Shown here one piece after another: positions 1 through 9,384 of a DNA stretch of 64,000 bases; the first letter of the stretch is position 1; each line of letters begins with the position of its first letter. Source of the stretch: Aurantiochytrium sp. KH105 (lineage: Eukaryota; Sar; Bigyra; Thraustochytrida; Thraustochytriidae); the NCBI GenBank assembly GCA_003116975.1, contig BGKB01000001.1, forward strand, positions 434,001-498,000, read 5' to 3'. The notes beneath the pieces are model-generated. The model saw only the letters and a list, made by a program, of their open reading frames with translations, was not told where the DNA came from and searched no databases. The position numbers and the translations under genes were made by a program.

Positions 1-289
1 GAGCTAACTCCCCAGGCGTCAATCACGCCAAGAGCACAGTGGATTGGGTGTGCCTCCTTTCAAAGGTTGTAGGCAGGACGGCCCGCGTGAGTCCCGATTC
101 GCGTTGTGCAAGGGAACCCGCACGGTGCGTCGGTGCAAGGCCTCCGGCATTTTACACGGGCGGAGAAGAAAGAGCGCGCGTTTGGCGCGGGAAGCACGCA
201 GAAACCATTTGCACAAGAGCGACGCGCGCAAACCGGGCAGACTCGCGGGACCGAGCAGCGCGGCAAGCAGCAGGCGAGAACTCCGAAAG

Positions 290-445
290 ATGTGCTACAA
301 GACGACGTGTCAGACGTGCCAGAAGACCACATGGGGGGGCTGCGGCGCGCACATCGACAGCGCGCTCAAGGGCGTGCCCAAGGACAAGCTCTGCACCTGC
401 AGCGAGGCCGATAGGAAACCTGGCGCGGGATGCTCCATCCAATAG
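290..445 (+). CDS. Small cysteine-rich zinc-binding-like protein, copy 1 (51 aa)
   Basis: Function unknown. The protein starts MCYKTTCQTC and carries the signature shared by all copies in this cluster: C-x2-C, then KTTWGGCG-x-H, then GVPKD and a C-x-C pair near the end. The Cys/His spacing suggests a single zinc knuckle (inference). The start was chosen because every copy begins M-C at this point, although the frame is open further upstream to about position 44. This copy differs from the others: it has a 15-residue C-terminal extension (about residues 37-51) with one extra Cys, and Lys/Asp substitutions in the helix-like HIDSALKG segment. It is the first of five intact copies in 6 kb. Confidence 0.75.
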   Translation: MCYKTTCQTCQKTTWGGCGAHIDSALKGVPKDKLCTCSEADRKPGAGCSIQ

Positions 446-1180
446 ATGTCCCAGGTCTCAGGCCAAGCTGGGCAAGACGATGACGGAGGCGTGTGATTTG
501 GTTTTTAAGCAAGCAATCGCAATCGCGCGAATCCCGGAGCGGGGACGGACGGGGTGGTGTTTCGCAGCGTGCTTATGGATAGACTAATTCAAGTGAATCA
601 GTGCGTGATGTGTTTTGGCTGTCTTGTCTGCTTAATCGTACAATAGGTGAAGCCTTCGAAAGATGTCAAGTTGCTCCTGGAGATTGATTCGCTTGACATC
701 TCGGGCTGGGGTCAAGCACTTTATTTTTATGTTTTGGCCTCGGAAGGAGTGGCGTGAACATGGTGCTGATGACCTTGTCTTGGTGGCTCTCGTTCGCTCA
801 TGCATTTTCTCAATGTTAACTTCGAAGACTCATGCACTCTAGGCTTGTCATTGGGGGAAAAAAGGAATAATAACGCAAATTTATGCTTGGTTGATCGCAA
901 CTTTATCGGTTTATAAAAGCTTAAGGTAAAGCACGAACACTCTCTGCTCACAATAGTTTGTTCTGCTGCTGCTGCCAACGAAGGAGGTGATTCTCATCAA
1001 GCTACAGATCAATGTCGCCGTGATGCTTGGACGCCAGACATCCGAATTTTGCTGCGCTGAAGCAGCCCTTTTCGGGCCAACAAAAACTCGTGGCAGCACT
1101 CGCCCCGCCCCGCGTGGCGTACTCCTTTTCCCGCAAAGCGATCTGCGCCCTTGCCTTCGAGGCTCCGCCGTGCCGCTCCG
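446..1180. other. Intergenic region between micro-protein copies 1 and 2
   Basis: There is no convincing reading frame. The first part is GC-rich and the stretch around 590-960 is more AT-rich, consistent with 3' flanks of the two convergently arranged copies (copy 1 on plus, copy 2 on minus). Confidence 0.5.
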
Positions 1181-1303
1181 CTAGTCCTTCTTGCACGTGC
1201 AAAGCTGGTCCTTGGGCACGCCGCGAAGCGCGCTCTCGATGTGGTTGCCGCAGCCGCCCCACGTCGTCTTGCCGCACTTGCTGCACTTGACCTGATAGCA
1301 CAT
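1181..1303 (-). CDS. Small cysteine-rich zinc-binding-like protein, copy 2 (40 aa)
   Basis: This is a 40-residue protein, MCYQVKCSKC at the start and LCTCKKD at the end, with the conserved C-x2-C, TTWGGCG, H and C-x-C positions of the family. Function is unknown; metal binding is inferred from the Cys/His spacing. The start is fixed by alignment with the other copies. In the same frame the upstream DNA encodes repeated S-R-A-E-Q because of a TCTGC pentamer array, which is more likely 5' leader than protein. Too short to be found by ordinary ORF length cut-offs. Confidence 0.75.
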   Translation of the reverse strand: MCYQVKCSKCGKTTWGGCGNHIESALRGVPKDQLCTCKKD

Positions 1304-1353
1304 GGTCGCGCCCTGCTCTCCCTCCTCTGCCCTGCTCTCCTCCGCTCGCCTGC

Positions 1354-1412
1354 GCTCTGCTCTGCTCTGCTCTGCTCTGCTCTGCTCTGCTCTGCTCTGC
1401 TCTGCTCTGCTG
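1354..1412. repeat. Pentanucleotide microsatellite (TCTGC)n
   Basis: About eleven tandem TCTGC units lie 50-110 bp upstream of copy 2, on its 5' side. If transcribed it would be a GCAGA repeat in the leader. Confidence 0.9.
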
Positions 1413-1654
1413 CGCGTCGCGGCGTGCACGATGTTGCGCCTTTGGTGGCCTTCGGCCTCTCCTTCCGCCGAGTGAAAAACTCCGCGCGGAAGAGGAGAAC
1501 GCCGAGCCCCTCCTCCCCAAGAACGCGGTCACGACGCGCGCTGGGGACCGCGAGAGGAACTGCGAGAGGCTTCTCAGAATGGCCGATTTCACAGACGCCA
1601 TCACGAGTGGAGATGCCGCTCGCAGTCGGCGGCGGTGCGGCGGGCGGGGCGTCG

Positions 1655-1757
1655 CCGCTTCTTGCAGGCTCTGCGCGAGCTGGTCCTCGGGCACGCCGCG
1701 GAGGTTGAGAGCGCGAGCGCCGAGGTCGTCTCGTCTTGCAGCGCGCGTCGCACTTTA
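1655..1757 (-). pseudogene. Decayed copy of the small cysteine-rich protein gene
   Basis: Read on the minus strand, the DNA aligns with copies 2 and 5 through the GVPKDQL region: it still encodes R-G-V-P-E-D-Q-L, followed in another frame by A-C-K-K-R. Upstream, the segment corresponding to KTTWGGCGNH has lost its Cys and Trp codons and the frame is shifted. No M-C start remains. It is therefore a relic, not a gene. It lies between intact copies 2 and 4. Confidence 0.6.
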
Positions 1758-1903
1758 TCCCGGACTCTTCGACCTCGCGACAAAGCGCATCTTGGCCGAG
1801 CTGGCTGCTGCTCGATCGATGCGCGCGCGCCCGAGCTCTTCAAGGTGCGCGGGCCGCAGAGGCTGCGGGTTTGCAGGAGAAGAAGGCGCCGACGTGCGCG
1901 GGG

Positions 1904-1953
1904 ATGACATGACGATCGTCATGCGATCGTCGTCATGACGATCGTCATGTCAT
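1904..1953. repeat. 50-bp near-perfect palindrome with nested 16-bp palindromes
   Basis: The two arms are about 20 bp and nearly identical in reverse complement, around a short CGATCGTCG-like centre. Each arm contains the self-complementary 16-mer CATGACGATCGTCATG. It lies about 580 bp upstream of micro-protein copy 4 and outside any recognised coding region. It could form a cruciform or bind a dimeric factor; no function is known. Confidence 0.85.
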
Positions 1954-2534
1954 GGTGCATAAGGACGAGGACACCGAGACGCAGAACTCCAACTTGGACG
2001 TGGACGAGGACGCGGGCGGAGCCGAGGCGCGCGAGCGGTCAGCTGGCCGTCGACGGGCGACCGCACTCGTCCTACAGCCGACCGCGGCCGGGACGGCGAC
2101 GAGAAGGGACCGGTAGAAAGCCCGGGCAGCATGGCGTGCCCCGGGCCGCCCGCTCAGGATACCTTTACAGCATGTCGCCGCAGTACAGCGGCAGCGGGTC
2201 GCCGGCCGTGGTCTCGTACGCGCGGCATCAAGGAGGACCTGCAGGCCGGCGAGAGGTCTGGCGACGTCGAGGCTGCGTGCTCAGTGCGGGACCAGGACGA
2301 GCGAGCATGGTGCGGCGAAATCACCGCGCGGTTTTGAAGGGAAAGAGCGAGGGCGGCAGGGAGAAAAACTCCGAGGACGCCAAAGCACCGCGCGCTGGGC
2401 CCGAGAGCCGGCAACGGCGGCGCGGGGAGCTGCAAACCTGCAACACTAGCAAGCGAGCAACCGGGCGAAGAAGCGAGCAAGACAAGCAAGCAACCAGCCA
2501 AGCAACCAAGCAACCAGCCAAGCAACCAAGCAAG

Positions 2535-2657
2535 ATGTGCTTTCAAGTAATATGCGATAAGTGCGGTAAGACCACGTGGGGTGGCTGCGGCAACCACGTT
2601 GAAAGCGCGCTTCGAGGCGTTCCCAAGGACCAGATCTGCACCTGCAAGAAGCGGTGA
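2535..2657 (+). CDS. Small cysteine-rich zinc-binding-like protein, copy 4 (40 aa)
   Basis: This 40-residue protein begins MCFQVICDKC and ends ICTCKKR, with all family positions conserved (Cys 2, 7, 10, 18, 34, 36; His 21; TTWGG at 13-17). Function is unknown. The leader directly upstream consists of CAAGCAACC-type repeats that recur in front of copy 6, and an AAAAACTCCGA box about 170 bp upstream is also shared with copy 6, so the two are recent duplicates including their promoters. The frame is open upstream to about 1935, but family alignment sets the start here. The left end of a transposon begins 38 bp after the stop. Confidence 0.8.
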   Translation: MCFQVICDKCGKTTWGGCGNHVESALRGVPKDQICTCKKR

Positions 2658-2694
2658 TAGCGTCGTGAATGTATAGCAACACAAAAAAGTCATG

Positions 2695-4682
2695 TATATC
2701 CCTAACCGTCAGAGAACTCTTGAATTATCCAGACTTACCATATTGTTTCGGTCAAAATGGCCTTCGCATATTGGCCCGATCAAAATGAAAAATTTTCAAA
2801 TATATCTTGAATTATCAAGAGAACACATGGAACGCCCATATAACACATAGGCGCGCAATAAAAATTTGCGTTGCGCAAGAACAAAAAAAGAAAACTAAAA
2901 ACACAATGATGATGGTGTGAAACAAGCTGCTATACTTGCTGTTCGAGGCCTTGACTCCAAACTTAGGCCTGAGAATGATGATGCGGGTCGAGCGACTGCA
3001 GACTATGCCATCTTTCGAAACAGCTTCTTCTTTGCGAAGAGGTTTTATGGTTCATCTGGCAATGAAGAGCAACCTTGCAGATAGAGCATTCACAGGTGGC
3101 TTGGGAACCGGGCCCACAAAGCGCACAAACACTCACTTTTGGCGAGCCATTGTCATACAAAGCTAGCGAAACAGACTGATGAGGTAGGTTTGAACAAAGT
3201 CTCACGCGTCTTCCGTGCTCGTCGGTATCGAACCACTTCCGACGCTTCTTTGCACGTTTTCCAGGACGAGCGAGAATCGCCGACCACAGCTTGCTCTTAC
3301 TATATCCGCGGTCAGCCGTCATGCCGACGGATCGAAGTGATCCGCGTTGACCATTGAAGACGTCAACCTCGGTGAGGAGACCTTCCACGGGTGCAGTTTG
3401 ATTGTATTCCCTGCCATTGTGCCGGACAGCGTGCATGATGCGAAGGAGCGAGTCGGCAATTGCGTCATTCTTGACGCCATCCTTCCCGGCCTTCCGATCA
3501 CTCGTTTCCCACTTCTGCACCTCTTTTGAGCAGGTTCCAACGAGTTCATCATCCGCGACGATTATGCCGTCGTGCGACGCGGTAGTCTACGCGTGCTGAC
3601 AAAGAGGGACCGTTCAAAGTGTCTCATGCTCACCACCCAAGTCCGTGCTCGGTCCAAATGTCGCTCCGCTCGTCTGGAAGCTGGAAGGGTCGATCGCACT
3701 CACGTGCTTTCATAAAATCTGCTTGAATCGCTCAAGGGGGAGCGGGTGCCCTTGCCCCAGAGTAAAGTGAAGCCACACCATGCCAGCGCTCCTAGATAGA
3801 GTATTCACCTGGAAGAAAATAAGAGCCCCCACGAACCGCAGGAACTCGGCTTCATCAACTCTTTCTACGTCAGGATCAAGTCTGCGAAAGCGTTCGTTGA
3901 TGTAAGTGACCATTTGGGAAACAAACCTGTCCAGGACGAGATACGCGGCGTGCATTGCTTTGATCCCGGAGGCATTCTCGACGTCGCGAAACAAAGTCTT
4001 TCCTTCGGTAGATACATGATCATGGATGTCTTTGCACTGACGCTTAAGCCTCGGCATGAAAATCTGCGAACGTACATACGCCGAATACTCCAAGTCATAC
4101 GTGTCTGGAGATGGCAAGAGTGTCCAAGCCGTCTGCGTAGGAGTCGGCTCTGACGCTTGGCTTGCTGCACCAGAAGTGCGGCCTCGACAGTCTTTCGTTT
4201 GCGAGGCGTCTAGTTCTTGCAGCCACGAAACGACGAGCGCTTGTGACCGGTCTCTCCGCAGCTTGCGCACGTCAATTGCTGCGACATCCTACCCGCGACA
4301 GGCGCACGCGAGCTTGCTCAAGGCAGCTCACCGTTAGGCTGCGCCAAGCCCAACTTCGCCTCAGCTCGTGCAGAACTACGCTACCTTTGCTCACGCTCGA
4401 GGACGGCAATGGACTGCGGCGAAGCCCGGGTGGACGCACGACCCGTTCTCGCCCGTTGGGCCCTGCACGCGCTCAAACTCTTGGGGGATCGCTCGCGCGC
4501 GACGTGAGCGACCATCTCCAGCGTCCGCGGTCAGGTAGGGGTTCTGTGTCGCCCGTGAGGCATCTAACATATTGGCTTATATCTCTTGATAATTCAAGAG
4601 ATAACAGGCGAAAAATTTTCACTTCTGCGCAACCCAAAATTAACTCTAGATAATTCGAGAGAACAAGCGTGTTAGGGATATA
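2695..4682. mobile_element. PiggyBac-like DNA transposon, non-autonomous relic
   Basis: The element is bounded by imperfect terminal inverted repeats (2695-2733 and 4646-4682) that share TATATCCCTAAC at the very ends and a CTCTTGAATTATC-type box about 10 bp inside. A second inverted pair containing CTTGAATTATCAAGAG and GAAAAATTTTC lies at about 2788-2824 and 4579-4620. The interior encodes pieces of a piggyBac-type transposase on the minus strand. The terminal TCCCTAAC is flanked by TATA on both sides, which could be the target duplication; piggyBac elements normally duplicate TTAA, so the exact ends are uncertain. It is inserted between two convergent micro-protein genes. Confidence 0.75.
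2963..4287 (-). pseudogene. PiggyBac-like transposase remnant
   Basis: Three minus-strand pieces line up with a piggyBac (DDE_Tnp_1_7) transposase. At 4287 an ATG opens a short frame with a CCHC knuckle (C-A-S-C-G-E-T-G-H ... C) that ends in a stop. Another frame (about 4270-3710) holds the conserved N-terminal segment with EFLRFVGALIFF and ends at RFKQIL. A third (about 3520-2963) holds the C-terminal part with TADRGYSKSKLW and a cysteine-rich tail, C-x2-C, C-x-C-x2-C, C and CFERWH, typical of piggyBac C-termini. About 190 bp between pieces two and three is closed in all frames. Frame changes between the pieces and the missing middle indicate an inactive copy, unless unseen introns explain some breaks. 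Confidence 0.7.
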
Positions 4683-4983
4683 TTAGCGTAGTCAACCTTC
4701 CTTCCATTGTCCAGCCCCATGAGAATGCGCGTAGCCTTCGGTATACTTACTCAGTCGCACCCAAATGGAGCTGGGACAATGATGGCGTTACGCCTGCCAT
4801 GTGAGATCGTCGAGATGCTCTAAAGCTCGGGGCTGTCCTGGTTCAGCTTCCTGCATACCCATTTTCAAACACAGCACGGATCATGATGAATCAATAAAGT
4901 AGACTACATTTGATTTTCTTACTTGGTATACATTTGGAAGCGACGCATCGCTTAACTTCATTGATTTGGCTCGATGTCCAACT

Positions 4984-5106
4984 CTATCGTTTCTTGCAGG
5001 CGCAGATCTGGTCTTTGGGCACGCCTCGAAGCGCGCTTTCAACGTGGTTGCCGCAGCCACCCCACGTGGTCTTGCCGCACTTGTCGCATTTCACTTGAAA
5101 GCACAT
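4984..5106 (-). CDS. Small cysteine-rich zinc-binding-like protein, copy 5 (40 aa)
   Basis: This 40-residue protein begins MCFQVKCDKC and ends ICACKKR. It keeps every Cys and His of the family; the only notable change is Ala for Thr in the C-T-C pair. It points towards the transposon and is convergent with copy 4, so the element sits between two gene 3' ends. Function is unknown, and metal binding is inferred. The start is supported by identity with copies 4 and 6 from the first residue. Confidence 0.8.
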   Translation of the reverse strand: MCFQVKCDKCGKTTWGGCGNHVESALRGVPKDQICACKKR

Positions 5107-5796
5107 TTTGGCTGGTCTTGTTGTTTTTCTTGACTTGTGGCTTCTCTGGTTTTGCTTGCTTGACGGTGTTGCGGGTTTGGTGCTCTCGAAAGGGTTGACA
5201 TACCATCTGCAGCGGCCTTCAGCTTCGGGTCAAGTAGTGGCCGCCCTTTGGTGGATCAAGGCCCGGCCAAAAGTCTTCGTGCGGTGGCTCCGCCCGGAAC
5301 AATCGTAAGACTCCCGAGGGGCTGGTTGCTGCTCCCAATCTGGCCCGCGTTACCTGCCCTGATATGAGAAAGAGTCCACTCAGAACTGACCAGGCTCATG
5401 CACGCGTTTCTGCAGCCAGCAGCCAGGCAGCTTGCTTGGTGAATAGAAATAATGGACGCGTTGGCTTTTTCTCCGGGAAGCGTCGATGTCAATGGTGCAT
5501 GCGTGGTCAAGCTACCGCCCAGCCGTGCAAATGTCCGCTCTCGGCATTAACGAATGCACCGTGGCGTGCTAGTGGTGTATAGGTATGGACGGCCGAATTC
5601 GGGAACGGAGAAATGACGGAGGAGGGAAAAGAGAGGAGCGGAGAAAAGGAAAATTGAAAAAAAATAAAATAAAAAAACTCCGACGTCCGAGAGCCGAGCG
5701 GGAAACGTAGCGCGGCGCAACGAGCAGCAAACCCGCAATCGACGAAACAAGACAAGCAACCAAGCAATCAAGCAACCAGCCAAGCAACCAAGCAAG
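5107..5796. other. Divergent intergenic region between copies 5 and 6
   Basis: No gene is supported. This 690-bp stretch separates two divergently transcribed micro-protein genes and so should contain both promoters. Its right half has a purine-rich block (about 5600-5680), an AAAAAACTCCGACG box near 5672-5690 resembling one upstream of copy 4, and a CAAGCAACC-type repeat leader at 5755-5796. Confidence 0.5.
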
Positions 5797-5919
5797 ATGT
5801 GCTTTCAAGTAAAGTGCGACAAGTGTGGCAAGACGACGTGGGGTGGCTGCGGCAACCACGTTGAGAGCGCGCTTCGAGGCGTGCCCAAGGACCAGCTTTG
5901 CACCTGCAAGAAGCGGTAA
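5797..5919 (+). CDS. Small cysteine-rich zinc-binding-like protein, copy 6 (40 aa)
   Basis: This 40-residue protein (MCFQVKCDKC... LCTCKKR) is the consensus member of the cluster, with Cys 2, 7, 10, 18, 34, 36, His 21 and Trp 15. Function is unknown. The leader is made of CAAGCAACC units that directly abut the ATG, as in copy 4, and supports the same start. It is divergent from copy 5. The next gene on the right is the EF-hand gene, which converges on it. Confidence 0.8.
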   Translation: MCFQVKCDKCGKTTWGGCGNHVESALRGVPKDQLCTCKKR

Positions 5920-6248
5920 CATGGATGCTCAATTCTCTGGGACCAAAAGGACTTCCAATCTAGTGAGATTGGCCAACAGAGTACACATGTAACAAAATCT
6001 CAGTAAACTATCCAATTTGTCTGTATTACTTGCTTTGATGAATACTGCTGATAACGCTCGAGCATCGTGTGCATGGAAACAAGCGCGTTGAGATCGCTCC
6101 GAGAGTATGGAGCCTTTCTTACCATGGTGGTCACGTTCGGCGTCTCGGTGGTCTGGTGCTAATGCCGATGCTGATGGCGATCCTGGTCCACGCTTTGCTG
6201 CATCGTACGCACGCGATAGAGCGCGATGAGCTTATGCAAGCTTTACCA

Positions 6249-6402
6249 TCATGATGAATTGTCCACGGTTGGCGTCTCAACTGCCTGTTGCGAGTTCTGC
6301 TGCTGCTGGTGGTTTTTGGGGTGGTGGTTCTGCTCCTGTTGGTGATGGTTCTGCTGGTGCCATGGCTGCTCCTGGTCGCTCTGCTGGTTATTCTGCTGGT
6401 CA

Positions 6403-6455
<53 letters not shown>

Positions 6456-7448
6456 ACGTTGCTGCGTCGTGAGATGGCGCGCGATAGGAAGGATTGCAGT
6501 AGCATTTCTGTGGCGACACTGCCGACAAAGGCGATCTCTCTTGGCAGACAGCGAAGCCTTCAATGCCACGGAGCTGTCGTCGGCTTCTTCCAGAGGATGA
6601 GGAAGTTGCTTGCCGTCGACAAGCTCAAGATTCATCACAAACTCGACGTTCTTCTTCCTGCTGAATGCAGGCAAGAAGAGATGAAATGGCAAGACCTGGT
6701 CTTGATTACTGTCGTCCTCAGCGTCGCCTCCGAGACCTTGCGCGTTGCCAGAGGCTTCCCCTCCTTTTTTAGATACCTTGTGAGCCTGCTGCCTCTCTTT
6801 GTCATGGCACTGTCGCTGCGCGCTGTGTTTCTTTGTTATATTCATCGACGACTCAACGACCATGAGAAAGGCGTTGAAATCAAGTTCACCATCTGTTGCA
6901 TGCTCGTCGATTACATGCTGTAATTGATCGAGACTTTTCTGAAGCCCAACGAGCTTCAGAGCGAGGGATATCTCCTCAAAGTCGAGAGCCCCGCTGCCAT
7001 CCTCGTCAAGAAGCTCGAAAACCTTTAGATACATGCGCCTTTCCTCCTGGGTCATTTTGGCCACAACCCGTCCGCCTCGGCGCCGAAGCCATTCATTTCT
7101 GCGCTGCGCGAGAACTTGCTGCATTTGCTCAAAAATGGCGTCGCATTGCTTGCAGCCATGTCGTATGCCCGGCCAGCTATGAAAGTCGTAAGGAGGTTTG
7201 GCCTCAGGCTCGAGCGCCTCCTCGGGCTCGAGCGCCTCCACGGGCTTGGACTCACAGTCAGTTCTCGGACTTAAATGTACTGTCTTCACTTCTCTTGGGC
7301 TTGCGCGCATCGCAACGCGGGGTACACATGGTGGCCGAGGCCGATGTCTGGGCCCCTTGGTCCTTTGCCGCGCACCCGTCCGCCTCTTGTGGCAGGTCAC
7401 GGGCTGGATCTCTGCCAGAAGCGTCGCGACCTCCTCTCGCACGGGCAT
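6249..7448 (-). CDS. EF-hand protein with glutamine-rich C-terminus (399 aa)
   Basis: Probably a calcium sensor of unknown partner. A canonical EF-hand loop, DEDGSGALDFEE, lies at about residues 147-158 after an amphipathic helix. A second, degenerate hand (H-A-T-D-G-E-L-D-F-N) follows about 35 residues later. Before them is a C-K-Q-C-D segment and a basic helix. The C-terminal third is polar, with a run of about 17 Gln from a CTG/CAG array and then Gln/His/Asn-rich sequence to the stop. The first ATG of the frame is used; the frame is open for another 48 bp without an ATG, so a spliced 5' exon is possible. Homology beyond the EF-hands was not recognised. Confidence 0.8.
6413..6454. repeat. 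CTG/CAG trinucleotide array inside the EF-hand gene
   Basis: About fourteen CTG units on the plus strand encode the polyQ run of the minus-strand EF-hand protein. Length polymorphism is likely. Confidence 0.9.
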
Positions 7449-7709
7449 GCTGCAATGCACCCTCGCAGAAGCCACACAAGCTTGCCAAGAGCGCACAAGT
7501 TGGCCACAAGGGCGACCTCCGTGACCGCGCGCGAAGAAACCGCGCCTTTGGTCGCGCGACTACGCCGCCCCGACGCACAATGCAAGCCAAGTCGCCATGA
7601 GTCGCCCCCGGATGGGAACGGGATCCAGCTTTTGCAGTCCCCGCGCGCACCGTTTTACTCACCAATATGTAGTACACACCCCCTAAATTGGATAATAGAA
7701 ACGCGAAAT

Positions 7710-8243
7710 ATGGACGGGTCGCGTGGCCCTCAAGCATTATCGTTTGAAGGAACGAAATCGAGCCATATGCCTCGACCGGCAGATGGCCGGAGCAAGGCTG
7801 ACGCCCGTGCGGCCGCCAAGCTAGAAGAAGCGCTCCTTTGTAAGTCCGCGGATCAAGCACTGAAAATCGCCACCAAACTCCTCCGCGGCGAAAAGGCGAC
7901 GCCACTCGACTGGGCTAAAATTGACGCCTTTGAGACGAAACGCTCGCGCGTCAAGGACCCTAACGACCAGCATGCCCTTCCAGGGCCGGGGCATTATGAC
8001 GTGCAAGACGCAGAACAGCGAACGCGACGTCGCGACGGCGACGGAGCACTTCGTTGGAGAGAACCTCCGCAACCAACAAAGAGAGCCATCAATGATCGCT
8101 ACGAGGGAAAAGATATGCGCCAAGACATCATCTTACCCTCTTGCTTTGATAAACGTCCCTGCACCGCCACCCGTTCGCGCAATCCACAAACATCGGATAA
8201 GCGCAAGCAAGATCTCGCGCGTCATCGGTCAACGAATAGTTAA
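7710..8243 (+). CDS. Small SHIPPO/STPGR-type protein, probably ciliary (177 aa)
   Basis: The protein starts MDGSRGPQAL and contains LPGPGHYDV near residues 90-98, which matches the PGPxxY core of SHIPPO (sperm-tail PG-rich) repeats found in microtubule-inner and axonemal proteins. A charged N-terminal half (K-A-D-A-R-A-A-A-K-L-E-E-A-L) is predicted to be helical. Only one clear repeat is visible, so the family call is tentative. The frame extends upstream to 7275, but that part is antisense to the EF-hand gene and reads like noise, so the ATG at 7710 was chosen. The start regions of this gene and the minus-strand EF-hand gene are about 260 bp apart, suggesting a shared divergent promoter. Confidence 0.55.
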   Translation: MDGSRGPQALSFEGTKSSHMPRPADGRSKADARAAAKLEEALLCKSADQALKIATKLLRGEKATPLDWAKIDAFETKRSRVKDPNDQHALPGPGHYDVQDAEQRTRRRDGDGALRWREPPQPTKRAINDRYEGKDMRQDIILPSCFDKRPCTATRSRNPQTSDKRKQDLARHRSTNS

Positions 8244-8252
8244 AAAGAGGTC

Positions 8253-9290
8253 TCAGAGATCTTGTGGTTTGAGGGATTCTCTGCTGAGGTGTCTTGATCT
8301 AGATGTTTGCATAAGAGCATAAACGAGACTTACGAAGGAGTGAGGGTTGAACGGGTCCTCAGTCTCCTGACGCCACGCGTCATTTGCTTGTCTGGGGCGC
8401 TCAATGGCTTCCACGCTGCCAACCTTGTACATGGCTGTATGAGTGTCGATTCGGTGACGATCCAACTGGATGGCCAACTTGACTTGATCCAATTTGCAGA
8501 TACGAGAAACAACATGGACCATGCGAAGATGGGTTGTATCGCTTTCGATGACAGCTAGCTCCGTGTTCTCGGAGGGAGAATCGCCGGCGTCCGTTTTCGA
8601 AGCATCTCTCAGCATTCAAGCGCTTTGAATGTCTCAGAAAGTCAACACGCGGACTCGATCTACCGTGCCATGCACTCGACGCTTCAATTGTGAAGCCTCT
8701 GGCCTGCAGTGCGATGCTTTTCCTTCGAAATCTCGTTTGGGACGAACGAAAAATCGCAGCCCTGACGTCGTCCCGGGACCTGTTCGCGGACGAAACGCGG
8801 ACCGCTGCTGCAAGCTCCCAAGGAGCTGCTGGGGAGTCGGCCCTCCATCTGACTGGCTGATATCGCGCAGAGACGTTGTTTCGTCCTCGTTTGATCCGCG
8901 TGCTCCCCGAGTCCCACGTTGAGCCGCACAAGATCGCGATTGTGACGACGCTACAATGGATGAGACTGTGCGACGCGACACCTTGTCCACACAAAAACAA
9001 GCACCATGTGCAATGAGTGCATCGACAGCACCTTGAAAAAGCTTCGCGATGGTGCCAGAAATGTAGCGTACGTTCGTTGAGGAATGAATCTGAAAAGGCT
9101 TTCCTTGCTTTGGCTTCCTCCAAAGCATTGGCTAATGAACAGGGTCTCTAACACACTTGTTCTCATACGGGTGACAGGAATCTTGCGCGTGCCGACAGGC
9201 TTGGCGTCACTGGACACATCGTATTCTCTGGAATGTCTTGATTCCCATCACGCAAGAGCTCGAGCAAAACACCACAGCACGAAAGCTCAT
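8253..9290 (-). pseudogene. Unresolved minus-strand locus with broken reading frames
   Basis: Several short minus-strand stretches look protein-like but do not join in one frame. Read 5' to 3' they include REYDVSSDAKPVGTRK (near 9220-9170), ALEEAKARKAFSDSFLNER (near 9120-9070), ISGTIAKLFQGAVDALIAHG (near 9065-9005), and VVSRICKLDQVKLAIQLDRH (near 8505-8440). The first junction could be a very short GT..AG intron, but the second needs a one-base frame change. Either this is a multi-exon gene I cannot resolve, a pseudogene, or a sequence error. No family was recognised. Confidence 0.3.
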
Positions 9291-9384
9291 GTAAGTCAAC
9301 CGTGTGATTGAAGCATAGCTACGCGCTTTGCCCAAGCGATCGTTCAAAGAAAACTCACGCCGTCGTGCTGTGTCACGCGTATAG

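Noticed and set aside
4974..5198. Plus-strand frame over micro-protein copy 5
   Set aside because: It is the reverse complement of the conserved 40-aa gene, which matches four other copies on its own strand.
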